DNA from: Janthinobacterium sp. LM6
GTDB lineage: Bacteria; Pseudomonadota; Gammaproteobacteria; Burkholderiales; Burkholderiaceae_D
Length of the DNA: 64,000 nt
Direction of reading: 5' to 3'
Assembly (NCBI RefSeq): GCF_002002885.1
Contig: NZ_CP019510.1
Span: forward strand, 6,138,001-6,202,000
Shown: piece after piece, positions 24,509 to 33,428 of the stretch
Layout: each line of letters opens with the position of its first letter
Position numbering within the stretch: the first letter of the stretch is position 1
Position numbers and translations under genes: made by a program
Notes under the pieces: model-generated
Told to the model about the DNA's origin: nothing
What the model saw: the letters and a program-made list of their open reading frames with translations, nothing else
Databases searched by the model: none

Positions 24509-25063
24509 ATGAAAACCACCCAACGCATCGTCCTCGCTTCCCTGCTGGGCCTGTCCGTGGCCGCCACCGCCGCCACCCTGCTGAAAGTCGATCCCGCCAA
24601 GACCAGCGTGTCGGCCGTGTTCAAGCAAATGAACGTGCCCGTGGAAGCGAAGTTCAAGAAATTCAATATCGCCATCGATTACAACCCGGCCACGCCGGAC
24701 GCGTCGAAAGCATCGGTGGAAATCGAGACGGCCAGCATCGATATCGGCGACCCGGAATACAACAAGGAAGTGGCCAAGAAAGAATGGTTCAACGCGGCCC
24801 AGTTCCCGAAAGCCACCTTCGTCTCGAGCAGCATCAAGGCCGCCGGCGCGGGCAAGCTGACGGTCAGCGGCAAGCTGAGCATCAAAGGCAAGACCACCGA
24901 CGTGACCTTCCCCCTGACGGTGAAAGCCGACGGCGGCAAATATGCGTTCGACGGCGCCCTGCCGATCAAGCGCCTGACCTACAACATCGGCGAAGGCGAG
25001 TGGAAAGACACGAGCATGGTTGCCGACGAGGTCACCATCAAATTCCATGTCGCCGCGCAGTAA
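24509..25063 (+). CDS. YceI family periplasmic protein (first copy)
   Basis: 184 residues with a signal peptide (MKTTQRIVLASLLGLSVAATA). The lipocalin-like YceI fold is recognisable from DPAKTSVSAVFKQMNVPVEAKFKKF and GKLSIKGKTTDVTFPLTVKA. Family members bind isoprenoid lipids; their role may be in quinone handling. Repeat E starts directly at its stop codon. Confidence 0.9.
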   Translation: MKTTQRIVLASLLGLSVAATAATLLKVDPAKTSVSAVFKQMNVPVEAKFKKFNIAIDYNPATPDASKASVEIETASIDIGDPEYNKEVAKKEWFNAAQFPKATFVSSSIKAAGAGKLTVSGKLSIKGKTTDVTFPLTVKADGGKYAFDGALPIKRLTYNIGEGEWKDTSMVADEVTIKFHVAAQ

Positions 25064-25153
25064 CACCTGAGAAAACGTCCATGGCTGCGTTGCTCTCGCC
25101 TGGCCGTACGTGCGTACTGCCTGCGGCAAGGCGCCTGGCCCTGAACGTTTTTC
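25064..25153 (+). repeat. Stop-adjacent palindromic repeat, family 2 (copy E)
   Basis: About 90 bp beginning at the first base after the stop codon of the first yceI gene. Outer arms GAGAAAACGT (25069-) and ACGTTTTTC (to 25153) pair; the middle has GCTGCGTTGCTCTCGCCTGG and a hairpin around CCGTACGTGCGTACTGC. Its first bases ACACCTGA (counting the last base of the stop) resemble copy B of family 1, but the interior is different. The next gene is on the same strand. Confidence 0.65.
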
Positions 25154-25204
25154 AACCGTTACTGATTCAAATCACACCACCAACCGATTCTTTTTAGGAT
25201 ATTG

Positions 25205-25780
25205 ATGAAACTTAAGCACTTGATGATCGCCGTGCTGGCAGCCGCCGGCGCGGGTTCGGCCATGGCCGCTACCGATACCTACAACCTCGACCCGACGCAC
25301 ACCTTCCCCAGCTTCGAAGCCGATCACATGGGCATGTCCGTGTGGCGTGGCAAGTTCAACAAGACCAAGGGAACGGTCACCCTGGACCGCGCCGCCAAGG
25401 CGGGCAGCCTGGACCTCGTCATCGATGCCGATTCGATCGACTTCGGCCTGGACGCCATGAACACGCACGCGAAGAAAGCGGACATGTTCAACGTCGAGAA
25501 ATTCCCTGAAATCACCTACAAGAGCAAGTCGCTCAAGTTCAACGGCGAACAGCTGGTGGAAGTCGATGGCGAACTGACCCTGCTGGGCGTGACCAAGCCC
25601 GTCAAGCTGAACGTGAGCAAGTTCAAGTGCATCATGCATCCGCGCTACAAGCGTGAAGTGTGCGGCGCCGATGCCACGGCAGAATTCAAGCGCAGCGACT
25701 TTGGCTTGAACTACGGCATGCCGGCGTTCTCGCCGGAAGTCAAGCTGGCCATCCAGGTGGAAGCCATCAAGGCCGATTAA
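25205..25780 (+). CDS. YceI family periplasmic protein (second copy)
   Basis: 191 residues with a signal peptide ending near GSAMA. The YceI pattern is strong: YNLDPTHTFPSFEADHMGMSVWRGKFNKTKG and FNVEKFPEITYKSKSLKF. It differs enough from the first copy to be an old duplication. Two cysteines in KCIMHPRYKREVCGADA could form a disulfide. ATG 25205 has TTAGGAT before it and is preferred to the adjacent TTG. Last gene of cytochrome b561-yceI-yceI. Confidence 0.92.
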   Translation: MKLKHLMIAVLAAAGAGSAMAATDTYNLDPTHTFPSFEADHMGMSVWRGKFNKTKGTVTLDRAAKAGSLDLVIDADSIDFGLDAMNTHAKKADMFNVEKFPEITYKSKSLKFNGEQLVEVDGELTLLGVTKPVKLNVSKFKCIMHPRYKREVCGADATAEFKRSDFGLNYGMPAFSPEVKLAIQVEAIKAD

Positions 25781-25800
25781 ACACTGCGTTGCCGCATGAC

Positions 25801-25836
25801 AAGCCCGCCTCGCTGCCCGCAGCCAGGCGGGCTTTT
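25801..25836 (+). terminator. Terminator of the b561-yceI operon
   Basis: AAGCCCGCCT, 14-base loop, AGGCGGGCTTTT: a 10-bp perfect stem with a T-run. Confidence 0.88.
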
Positions 25837-25953
25837 GCATGCGCCATGCGAATCCGCTGGACTTTTCTATCGTGCGGCATCAGTATCAATTTGCCATGAC
25901 GTGCAGGCCGCACCGCTCTGGCACAACCACTCATCCATCGCGCGGAGGATTAC

Positions 25954-26223
25954 ATGAATTTCATTATCTGGATCGTTATTGGCGGTGTCATCGGCTGGCT
26001 GGCCAGCATGGTCATGAAAACGGATGCGCAACAGGGCATCTTCCTCAATATCGTCGTCGGTATCGTCGGCGCCTTCCTGGGCGGCTGGCTGCTGGCGCCC
26101 CTGTTCGGCACGGGTACCATCAACAGCGACAATTTCAGCCTGTCTTCGCTGCTCGTTTCGTTCCTGGGCGCCGTGATCCTGCTGGGTATCGTGAATCTTT
26201 TGCGCCGCGGCAAAATACGCTAA
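25954..26223 (+). CDS. GlsB/YeaQ/YmgE family membrane protein
   Basis: 89 residues, three hydrophobic segments with glycine-rich loops (FIIWIVIGGVIGWLASMVMK, FLNIVVGIVGAFLGGWLLAPLF). The family is called transglycosylase-associated but has no enzymatic motif; members are often stress-induced. GCGGAGG precedes the ATG at good spacing. A single-gene unit ended by its own terminator. Confidence 0.92.
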   Translation: MNFIIWIVIGGVIGWLASMVMKTDAQQGIFLNIVVGIVGAFLGGWLLAPLFGTGTINSDNFSLSSLLVSFLGAVILLGIVNLLRRGKIR

Positions 26224-26247
26224 GCAGACCAACAGCAGCACATCGGC

Positions 26248-26284
26248 AAGTGGCCGGGCCGCGCAAGCGCCCGGCCACTTTTTA
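26248..26284 (+). terminator. Terminator of the GlsB-like gene
   Basis: AAGTGGCCGGGC, loop, GCCCGGCCACTT followed by T. The remaining 246 bases up to the S46 peptidase gene hold no other gene that I can support. Confidence 0.9.
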
Positions 26285-26530
26285 TTGCTGGCAAGACAAT
26301 TGTATGGACAATACCACAGCCGCGGCACTGGAAAATGCCCGTTCGCAGCCGGCTCCAGCCCCTGCAATGCTGAAAATAGTGCAATTCTTACAATCAACTA
26401 CAAACATGCTGTCGGGAAAATGTGATTGACTAGTGCGAGTTCGATACGGATACTCTAGGTCGCCCGCTGAGAAAAAACACTGGGTACACGTTGGTTCCGA
26501 CTTCCCTTCATGTAAAAGACTAGAACTCGA

Positions 26531-28684
26531 ATGAAAAAATCTTTAATCGCGCTCGCTATCCTGAGCAACTTCGCACACGCCGACGAAGGCATGTGGATGC
26601 CCCAACAGCTGCCACAAGTAGCCAAGGAACTGAAAGCGGCCGGACTGAAACTCGATCCGACCACCCTGACCAAACTGACCGAGTTCCCGATGGGCGCCAT
26701 CGTCAGCCTGGGCGGTTGCTCGGCCTCGTTCGTCTCGCCGCAAGGCCTGGTTGCCACCAACCACCATTGCGTCTACAACAGCGTGGCGGTCAATTCGACC
26801 AAAGAGCGCGATTTGCTGGCCAACGGTTTCCTGGCCAAGACGTTCGCTGAAGAATTGCCGGCCGCCCCAGGCAGCCGCATCTTCGTCACCTCCGCCGTGA
26901 CCAATGTCAGCGACAAGATCATCACCGCCGACGTGGCCAAGCTGCAAGGCAAGGCACGCATCGACGCGATCGAGAAAAACCAGAAGAAACTGGTCGCCGA
27001 ATGCGAAAAAGAAGCCGGTTTCCGTTGCACCGTGTCGAGCTACTACGGCGGCCTGGAGTTCTACCTGATCAAGCAACTGGAAATCCGCGACGTGCGCCTG
27101 GTGCACGCGCCTCCTGCCGGCGTGGGCAAGTTCGGCGGCGACACCGACAACTGGATGTGGCCACGCCACACGGGCGACTACGGTTTCTACCGCGCCTATG
27201 TCAGCAAGGACGGCAAAGCTGCCGACTTCAGCAAGGACAACGTGCCGTACCAGCCAAAACACGTGCTGAAACTGGCCAAGGATGGCTTGAAAGAAGGCGA
27301 TTTCGTCATGGCGCTGGGCTACCCTGGCCGCACCAACCGTCACCGCCTGCCATCGGAAGTGGCATTCACGTTTGACTGGAACTACCCGGCCTTCGTGAAA
27401 GCGTCGGGCGAAACCCTGGCCATCATCGCGCGCGAAACCAAGGACAACAAGGATGTTGCCCTGAAATACGCAGGTCAAGTGGCTGGCGTGAACAATTACT
27501 ACAAGAATCGCCAAGGCATGCTCGATTCGTACGCGGGCAGCGACTTCCTGGCACGCAAGACGGCAGAACATGAAGCCCTGAAAACCTGGGTCAACGCGAA
27601 TGCTGCCCGCAAGGCGGAATTTGCCGGCGACATCGAGCAAGTGGAAAAGCTGATCGCCGAGCGCGATGCCGACACCAAGCGCGATTTCTTCCTGGGCTAC
27701 GCACAGCCACGCCTGCTGAACACGGCACGCAGCCTGTACCGCCTGTCCAACGAAAGCACCAAGGCCGACACGGAACGCAAGTCCGGCTACCAGTCGCGCG
27801 ACTTGCCACGCCTGGAAGCAGGCATCACCTCGGTCGAGCGCACCTACGATGAAAAAGTCGACAAGGCGCTGGTACTGAACAGCCTGGCCAAATACGCCGC
27901 GCAACCGGCAGCACAGCGCCGCGCCAGCTTTGACGCCGCCATCGGCATCAAGGACGGCATGTCGCCAGCCGACCTGTCGGCCGCCCTGGACAAACTGTAT
28001 GCGGGCAGCAAGCTGGCCGACAAGGCCGAGCGCGCAGCATGGCTGAAACGCACGCCAGCCGAATTCCAGGCCAGCAAGGACAGCTTCATCCAGGCAGCCG
28101 TCGCCATGTACCCGGATTCGCTGAAAAACGAAGCGGAAGACGAAGAACTGGCAGGCAAGATCCAGCAAGCCTACGCAAACTACATGAAAGCAAAAATTGC
28201 CTTCATGAAGAGCAAAGGCCAAGCCGTCTATCCTGACGCCAACAGCACCCTGCGCGTCACCTTCGGCCGCGTTGCCGGCCGTGACCATGGCGCCGACGGC
28301 ACCACCTGGACCGCGTTCACCACCGTCAATGGCGTCGTTGCCAAAGCCACGGGCGAAGGTGAGTTCAATGCACCAGCGAAACAACTGGCCGCGATCAAAG
28401 CCAAGGACTTCGGCAAATTTGTCGATCCGAAGCTGAAAACCGTGCCGGTCGACTACCTGGCCACCCTGGACATCACCGGCGGCAATTCCGGTTCGGCTGC
28501 GCTGAACTCGAAAGGCGAATTCATCGGCCTGGCCTTCGACGGCACGCTGGACTCGATCATTTCCGATTGGGACTACAACAAGGCCAATACCCGTTCGATC
28601 CAGGTCGACCTGCGCTACATGCTGTGGAACATGAAACACATCGACCACGCAGACAACCTGCTGAAAGAAATGGGCGCTGAATAA
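26531..28684 (+). CDS. S46 family dipeptidyl peptidase
   Basis: 717 residues with a short signal peptide (cleavage after SNFAHA). S46 enzymes release dipeptides from the N-terminus of peptides in the periplasm. The catalytic His is in VATNHHCVYNS, the Asp region is GGDTDNWMWPRHTGDYGFYR and the Ser is in ITGGNSGSAALN. Downstream the specificity loop reads IGLAFDGTLDS, with Gly after FD. In this family Gly there goes with bulky or hydrophobic P1 (DPP7-type), Arg with acidic P1 (DPP11-type), so DPP7-type is inferred. No ribosome-binding site is visible before the ATG. Starts the peptide-degradation region. Confidence 0.92.
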   Translation: MKKSLIALAILSNFAHADEGMWMPQQLPQVAKELKAAGLKLDPTTLTKLTEFPMGAIVSLGGCSASFVSPQGLVATNHHCVYNSVAVNSTKERDLLANGFLAKTFAEELPAAPGSRIFVTSAVTNVSDKIITADVAKLQGKARIDAIEKNQKKLVAECEKEAGFRCTVSSYYGGLEFYLIKQLEIRDVRLVHAPPAGVGKFGGDTDNWMWPRHTGDYGFYRAYVSKDGKAADFSKDNVPYQPKHVLKLAKDGLKEGDFVMALGYPGRTNRHRLPSEVAFTFDWNYPAFVKASGETLAIIARETKDNKDVALKYAGQVAGVNNYYKNRQGMLDSYAGSDFLARKTAEHEALKTWVNANAARKAEFAGDIEQVEKLIAERDADTKRDFFLGYAQPRLLNTARSLYRLSNESTKADTERKSGYQSRDLPRLEAGITSVERTYDEKVDKALVLNSLAKYAAQPAAQRRASFDAAIGIKDGMSPADLSAALDKLYAGSKLADKAERAAWLKRTPAEFQASKDSFIQAAVAMYPDSLKNEAEDEELAGKIQQAYANYMKAKIAFMKSKGQAVYPDANSTLRVTFGRVAGRDHGADGTTWTAFTTVNGVVAKATGEGEFNAPAKQLAAIKAKDFGKFVDPKLKTVPVDYLATLDITGGNSGSAALNSKGEFIGLAFDGTLDSIISDWDYNKANTRSIQVDLRYMLWNMKHIDHADNLLKEMGAE

Positions 28685-28722
28685 CAAAAAGCAATAACCC
28701 GGCAACGGGCGCTTTAGCCTGA

Positions 28723-28750
28723 GCCACTCCTGCGGGAGTGGCTTTTTTTT
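28723..28750 (+). terminator. Terminator of the S46 peptidase gene
   Basis: GCCACTCC, loop TGC, GGGAGTGGC followed by eight T. Confidence 0.93.
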
Positions 28751-28753
28751 CGC

Positions 28754-29335
28754 CTAACGTTTTTTCACTTTCGCAAAACGGTAAGGCACGGCTTGCTCTG
28801 CGCCAAACACTTGCGCGCTGCCACTTCCCAGCGGCAACATGACCCGCCGGCCATCCTGCAGCAGCAAGGCCAGGTCGGCGCCGGGAAAGCGTTGCGCCAG
28901 TAGCGGATAGGCTTGCCGCTCGATGGGGGCGGCGGGAATCACGATGCGGTAATCGCCATCGCCAAAGTCCAGCAGCAGCGCGGGAAGCGCATCGGGCCCC
29001 GGCAGCGCCGTGATGCGCAGGCGCGCGCTTCCCTTGACGAGCTCGAAGGCTGACCACAGGGGCAAGGTACGCTGCGTGGCGCCGATCTGCAGCAGCGGCG
29101 CGTGGCGCGCATCCGCCGACGTCAGCACGATGTCAGGCCGCTCGTCCGGCACGGCGCCATCGATGGCCAGCAGCCAACCCCGGTAGCGTATCAACGCGCC
29201 CTGCGCGCTGGCCATGACGGACCCGCCCTGCGCCACGGGCTCCTTGCCCGCCGGCAAGCGCAACGGCGCCGCCTGTGCCGCCAGGCCTATCCCCCACACC
29301 AGCGCCGCCATCGCTACCATCGCCGTCTTGCCCAT
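28754..29335 (-). CDS. Secreted protein of unknown function
   Basis: 193 residues with a signal peptide (MGKTAMVAMAALVWGIGLAAQAA). The mature part is predicted to be beta-rich, with short strand-like repeats such as LIRYRGWLLAIDG and RLRITALPGPDALPALLLDFGDGDYRIVIP. I do not recognise a family and see no catalytic motif or cysteines in the mature part. It converges on the S46 gene with three bases between its stop and that gene's terminator, and is divergent from the M14 peptidase 152 bases away. Confidence 0.7.
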   Translation of the reverse strand: MGKTAMVAMAALVWGIGLAAQAAPLRLPAGKEPVAQGGSVMASAQGALIRYRGWLLAIDGAVPDERPDIVLTSADARHAPLLQIGATQRTLPLWSAFELVKGSARLRITALPGPDALPALLLDFGDGDYRIVIPAAPIERQAYPLLAQRFPGADLALLLQDGRRVMLPLGSGSAQVFGAEQAVPYRFAKVKKR

Positions 29336-29487
29336 GCCGCCTCCATCTTTGCGCCTGAAACGTATTCATAACACAAGTCCGGCGATCGCCTCCTGTTGCG
29401 CATCAAGGCAGGAGCGCCGGTGCTACAATTGGCCCCTAGCGGGCGTACTTACCCAGCGCGCCTTCCTCCTCCCAGACTCAGACCGCT

Positions 29488-31176
29488 ATGCCACCAGACT
29501 TGCGCACGACCTACGAACTCGGTAACCACAACCAGACCACGACCTGGCTGGAATGCATCACCTTCTATCAAGATCTTGCAGCACGCTATCCGCAGGTGCT
29601 GCACTTCGAACAGATCGGCCTGTCCGACTCGGGCGTGCCCATCCACGCTGGCGTCGTCAGTGCCGATGGCGTGTTTGACCGCGAGCAAATCAAGCGCACA
29701 GGCCGCACCGTGTTCTTCAACAATAACGGCATCCACCCGGGCGAACCGGAAGGCATCGACGCCTGCATGGCCATCGTGCGCGACCTCTGCACGCAGCCGG
29801 AACGCCTGGCGGCGCTGGCCAGCACGGTATTGCTGTTCATTCCGATCTACAACGTCGATGGCAGCCTGAACCGCGCCAACACGTCGCGCGTAAACCAGGA
29901 TGGCCCGGAGCAATTCGGTTTCCGCGGCAACAGCCGCCACCTGGACTTGAACCGCGATTTCATCAAGTGCGACAGCCTGAACGCGCAAGTGTTCAACCGC
30001 CTGCTGGCTAGCTGGGACCCGGACGTGATGGTCGACACCCACACGTCGAACGGCGCCGACTACCCGTACACGATGACCCTGATCCACACGCAGACGGATA
30101 AGCTGGGCAATGGCCTCGGCCCCTTCCTGCAAGACACCATGCTGCCGCACATCTTTGCGCAGATGGAACAAGCCGGCTGGCCCACCTGCCCTTATGTGAA
30201 TCCCGTCAAGGACAGTCCCGACCACGGCATCGCCGAATTCCTCGAAGTGCCCCGTTTCTCGACGGGTTTTGCGGCCTTGCATCACGTCATCGGTTTCATG
30301 CCGGAAACGCACATGCTGAAACCGTTTGCCGACCGCTACGCATCCATGCGCGCCCTGCTCGACATCACCATGGCGTTCACGGTCAAACATGGTGAACAGA
30401 TCAAGCAATTGCGCGCGCAAGCGAAGGCGGCCGGCCGCACGCAAGCCGCATGGCCCATCCACTGGGCCATGAATGAAGAGCAACCGTCGACCTTCCCCTT
30501 CAAGGGCTATGCAGCGCAATACACGCCGAGTCTGCTGGGCAACTACCAGCGCCTGTCGTACGACCGCTCGCAGCCTTGGGAACGCGATATCACCTACTAC
30601 AACCGCTTCGATGCGGACGTCACCGTGGCCGCGCCAAAAGCCTATATCGTGCCGCAAGCGTGGCGCGAAGTCATCGAACGGCTGCGCTGGAACGGCGTCG
30701 AAATGAGCCGCATCACCACCGAACAGACGGTAACGGCGCGCTACTACCACATCACCGACGTCGGCACGCGGGCCACGGCCTACGAAGGCCACATGTTCCA
30801 CGACAATGTAGAACTCGAAGCGCGCACGGGCCAGTTCACCGTGCAGGCGGGCGATTATGTCGTCAGCCTGGACCAGGACAACGCCCGCTACGCCGTGGAA
30901 ACCCTGGAACCGCAGGCGCACGACAGCTTCTTCCGCTGGGGTTTCTTCAACAGCGTACTGGAAAAGAAAGAAGCGTTTTCCGATTATGTGTTCGAGGACA
31001 TGGCATCCGAGCTGCTGCGCGACGAGCCGGCGCTGGCCGCCAAGTTTGCTGAGTGGAAAGCAGCGAATCCCGCCCTGCTGAGCAATCAGGAAGCCGTGCT
31101 GAACTTCATCTTTGCACACTGCCAGCGCTTTGCCGAGCCAGAATGGCGTAGATATCCCGTGATTGCCCTGATGTAA
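29488..31176 (+). CDS. M14 family zinc carboxypeptidase
   Basis: 562 residues. Zinc ligands H and E lie in NNNGIHPGEPEGIDA and the third ligand His in VDTHTSNGADYPYT. The substrate-binding Asn-Arg pair is in GNSRHLDLNRDFIK. The C-terminal 200 residues or so form an extra beta-rich part (from TYYNRFDADVTVAAPKAYIVP). No clear signal peptide, so it may act on peptides in the cytoplasm. No ribosome-binding site before the ATG. It lies between other peptidase genes and the amino-acid transporters, in line with peptide use. Confidence 0.9.
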   Translation: MPPDLRTTYELGNHNQTTTWLECITFYQDLAARYPQVLHFEQIGLSDSGVPIHAGVVSADGVFDREQIKRTGRTVFFNNNGIHPGEPEGIDACMAIVRDLCTQPERLAALASTVLLFIPIYNVDGSLNRANTSRVNQDGPEQFGFRGNSRHLDLNRDFIKCDSLNAQVFNRLLASWDPDVMVDTHTSNGADYPYTMTLIHTQTDKLGNGLGPFLQDTMLPHIFAQMEQAGWPTCPYVNPVKDSPDHGIAEFLEVPRFSTGFAALHHVIGFMPETHMLKPFADRYASMRALLDITMAFTVKHGEQIKQLRAQAKAAGRTQAAWPIHWAMNEEQPSTFPFKGYAAQYTPSLLGNYQRLSYDRSQPWERDITYYNRFDADVTVAAPKAYIVPQAWREVIERLRWNGVEMSRITTEQTVTARYYHITDVGTRATAYEGHMFHDNVELEARTGQFTVQAGDYVVSLDQDNARYAVETLEPQAHDSFFRWGFFNSVLEKKEAFSDYVFEDMASELLRDEPALAAKFAEWKAANPALLSNQEAVLNFIFAHCQRFAEPEWRRYPVIALM

Positions 31177-31204
31177 ATCAAGGCTGTAGCGACTGCAACA
31201 TCCT

Positions 31205-31239
31205 GGCGCCGCATCGGAGACCCCGGTGCGGCGCCTCTT
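31205..31239 (+). terminator. Hairpin between the M14 and FUSC genes
   Basis: GGCGCCGCATCG, loop, CGGTGCGGCGCC followed by TCTTT. Strong stem, short T-run. Confidence 0.75.
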
Positions 31240-31266
31240 TCTGTGCCCTGCCCACAAGGTAATCCC

Positions 31267-33417
31267 ATGCACTACGCACTGAACCTGCGCACCTTTATTT
31301 ACAGCCATTATTTTTACCTGGGCTTGCGCGTGGCCATCGGCCTGGTCGGCCTGGCCTTGCTGGTCCAGGAAATCAGCGACAGCGCCACCGCCATGACGGT
31401 GTGCATCGGCGCCCTGTGCACGACCTTGATGGACATGCCCAGCCCCCTGCGCCACAAGTTCAACGAAATGCTGGCCTCCGTCCTGCTGTGCAGCGCCGTC
31501 ACTTTGTTAATCAGCCTGTGCGGCCCCGTGCAGTGGCTGTTGATGACGGTGCTCGTGCTCGTCAGTTTCCTCGCCAGCATGATGGTCGTGTACGGCAAGA
31601 AATCCATGCCCTTGCAGCTGGCTGCCCTGTTCATCATGACCATGTCGATGGAGCACCAGATGACGTGGCAGCAATCGTTCCACCATGCGGGCCTGTTCAT
31701 GCTCGGTGGCCTCATCTATCTGGCCTACGCCATGGCCATCGCCTGGGTCTTGCGCCACCGCATCAAGCAGCAAGTATTGGCCGAAGCCCTGTTCGAACTG
31801 GCTGCCTACATCGACATCAAGGCCGATTTCTACGACACGCGTTTTAACCTGACGGAACAGTTCAACAAGCTGGTGCGCCATCAAAGCATCCTGGCCGACC
31901 GCCAGCAAGCATCGCGTGATTTGATCTTGCGCAGCCACAAAAACAGCAAGGATGCTATCGTCGTGCAGGTGCATGTGTGCATGCTCGATTTATATGAACT
32001 GATCCTGTCCACGCACACGGATTACGCGCTGCTGCGCCAGCACCTGGCCGACTCCGACGTGCTCAAGTCCCTGCACGACCTGGCGTACAAGGCGGCGCGC
32101 GACATCGAAGCTGTGGCGTATGCCGTCACGCGCAAGCGCGCCTCATATGCGCAGATCAGCTACGACAAGGAATGGGCCGATATCGAAGAGGAAATTGCCC
32201 GCCTGCATGCACAAGGAGACAATGCGCAGGAAGCGCTGGCCACCCTGCGCGCGCAGCGCAACAAGATCCGCGCCATTCTGAAAATGATCGCGGAATTGCA
32301 CCTGGCCAGCCAGAAAGTGTATGACAACGTGCCGTTCTGGAGCGGCGCGGACATGGCGCCGTTCCTGTCGCAGCAGAAATACGAACTGAAAACCCTGCTG
32401 TCGAATCTGCGCCTGGACTCGCCCGTGTTCCGCTTCGCCCTGCGCGTATCGATGGCCATCTCGGTGGGATTGCTGATCGGACACTGGCTGCCGTATGCGG
32501 CGCACAGCTACTGGATCGTCTTGACCATCGTCATCATCCTGCGCCCCACGTTCAGCATGACGCGCCAGCGCCGCGCCGACCGCATCATCGGCACCATCAT
32601 CGGCTGCATCATCACGGCCATCGTGATCCGCTTCGTGCACAGCAATATCGTGCTGATGGCCATCCTGTTCCTCTCCATCGTGGCCACGCCCACCTTCATC
32701 TATTTGCGCTACCGCTACACGGCCATCGCCGTGAGTCTGATGATCTTGCTGCAAATGCACCTGGTGGCGCCCAGCAACCCGAACCTCGTCAGCGAACGCC
32801 TGATCGACACCCTGATCGGCGCGGCCGTGGCGACCGCCTTCAGCTTCGTGCTGGCCAACTGGGAATACCAGAGCCTGCCACGGCTGGTGCGCCAGGTGCT
32901 GAATGTGAATGTGAGTTATATGCAGGCCAGCTTCGCGCTGCTGCAGGGGAAATGTTTCGATGACTTCGCCTACCGTATCGAGCGCAAGCGCCTGATGGAC
33001 AGCCTGGCCGCGCTCAGCTCGGCGCTGGTGCGCATGCTCGATGAACCGGCCAGCAAGCAGCGGGCCGTGGAAGACATCAACCTGTTCATCGTGCAAAATT
33101 ACTTATTGGTCGCCCACGTGGCGGCGCTGCGCTCGATCCTGGGCCGCCATGCCAGCCAGCTGCCCGTCGCGCCCGTCAATGCCTTGCTCAGCCATAGCCA
33201 TACGCAAGTGTGTTTGACCCTGTCGCGCGCACTGGAACAGCTCGACAACAAGGCCGCCATCAGCGCCCCGCTGGCCGCGCCTGCCGCGCCGCCCGTCAGC
33301 GACGTGGCCTGGTCGGGCTGGCCGCTGGTGCAGCGCCGCATCCGCTTGTTACAGGCAGATGCGGACAAGATCGTGATACATAGCGCGGCGATCGTGCATA
33401 TTGTGGCCCCGCGCTAA
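31267..33417 (+). CDS. FUSC family transporter (YccS/aromatic acid exporter type)
   Basis: 716 residues with the FUSC layout: a block of about five to six membrane segments at each half (residues 15-165 and about 390-530) separated by a large soluble part. The second block contains RADRIIGTIIGCIITAIVIRF and the family-typical SYWIVLTIVIILRPTFSMTRQRR. Members export hydrophobic acids or other toxic compounds. The ATG 31267 has AAGGT upstream; an in-frame GTG at 31243 is less likely. Its end is 11 bases from the converging S9 gene, with no visible terminator between them. Confidence 0.9.
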   Translation: MHYALNLRTFIYSHYFYLGLRVAIGLVGLALLVQEISDSATAMTVCIGALCTTLMDMPSPLRHKFNEMLASVLLCSAVTLLISLCGPVQWLLMTVLVLVSFLASMMVVYGKKSMPLQLAALFIMTMSMEHQMTWQQSFHHAGLFMLGGLIYLAYAMAIAWVLRHRIKQQVLAEALFELAAYIDIKADFYDTRFNLTEQFNKLVRHQSILADRQQASRDLILRSHKNSKDAIVVQVHVCMLDLYELILSTHTDYALLRQHLADSDVLKSLHDLAYKAARDIEAVAYAVTRKRASYAQISYDKEWADIEEEIARLHAQGDNAQEALATLRAQRNKIRAILKMIAELHLASQKVYDNVPFWSGADMAPFLSQQKYELKTLLSNLRLDSPVFRFALRVSMAISVGLLIGHWLPYAAHSYWIVLTIVIILRPTFSMTRQRRADRIIGTIIGCIITAIVIRFVHSNIVLMAILFLSIVATPTFIYLRYRYTAIAVSLMILLQMHLVAPSNPNLVSERLIDTLIGAAVATAFSFVLANWEYQSLPRLVRQVLNVNVSYMQASFALLQGKCFDDFAYRIERKRLMDSLAALSSALVRMLDEPASKQRAVEDINLFIVQNYLLVAHVAALRSILGRHASQLPVAPVNALLSHSHTQVCLTLSRALEQLDNKAAISAPLAAPAAPPVSDVAWSGWPLVQRRIRLLQADADKIVIHSAAIVHIVAPR

Positions 33418-33428
33418 GCCTGCGCAAC

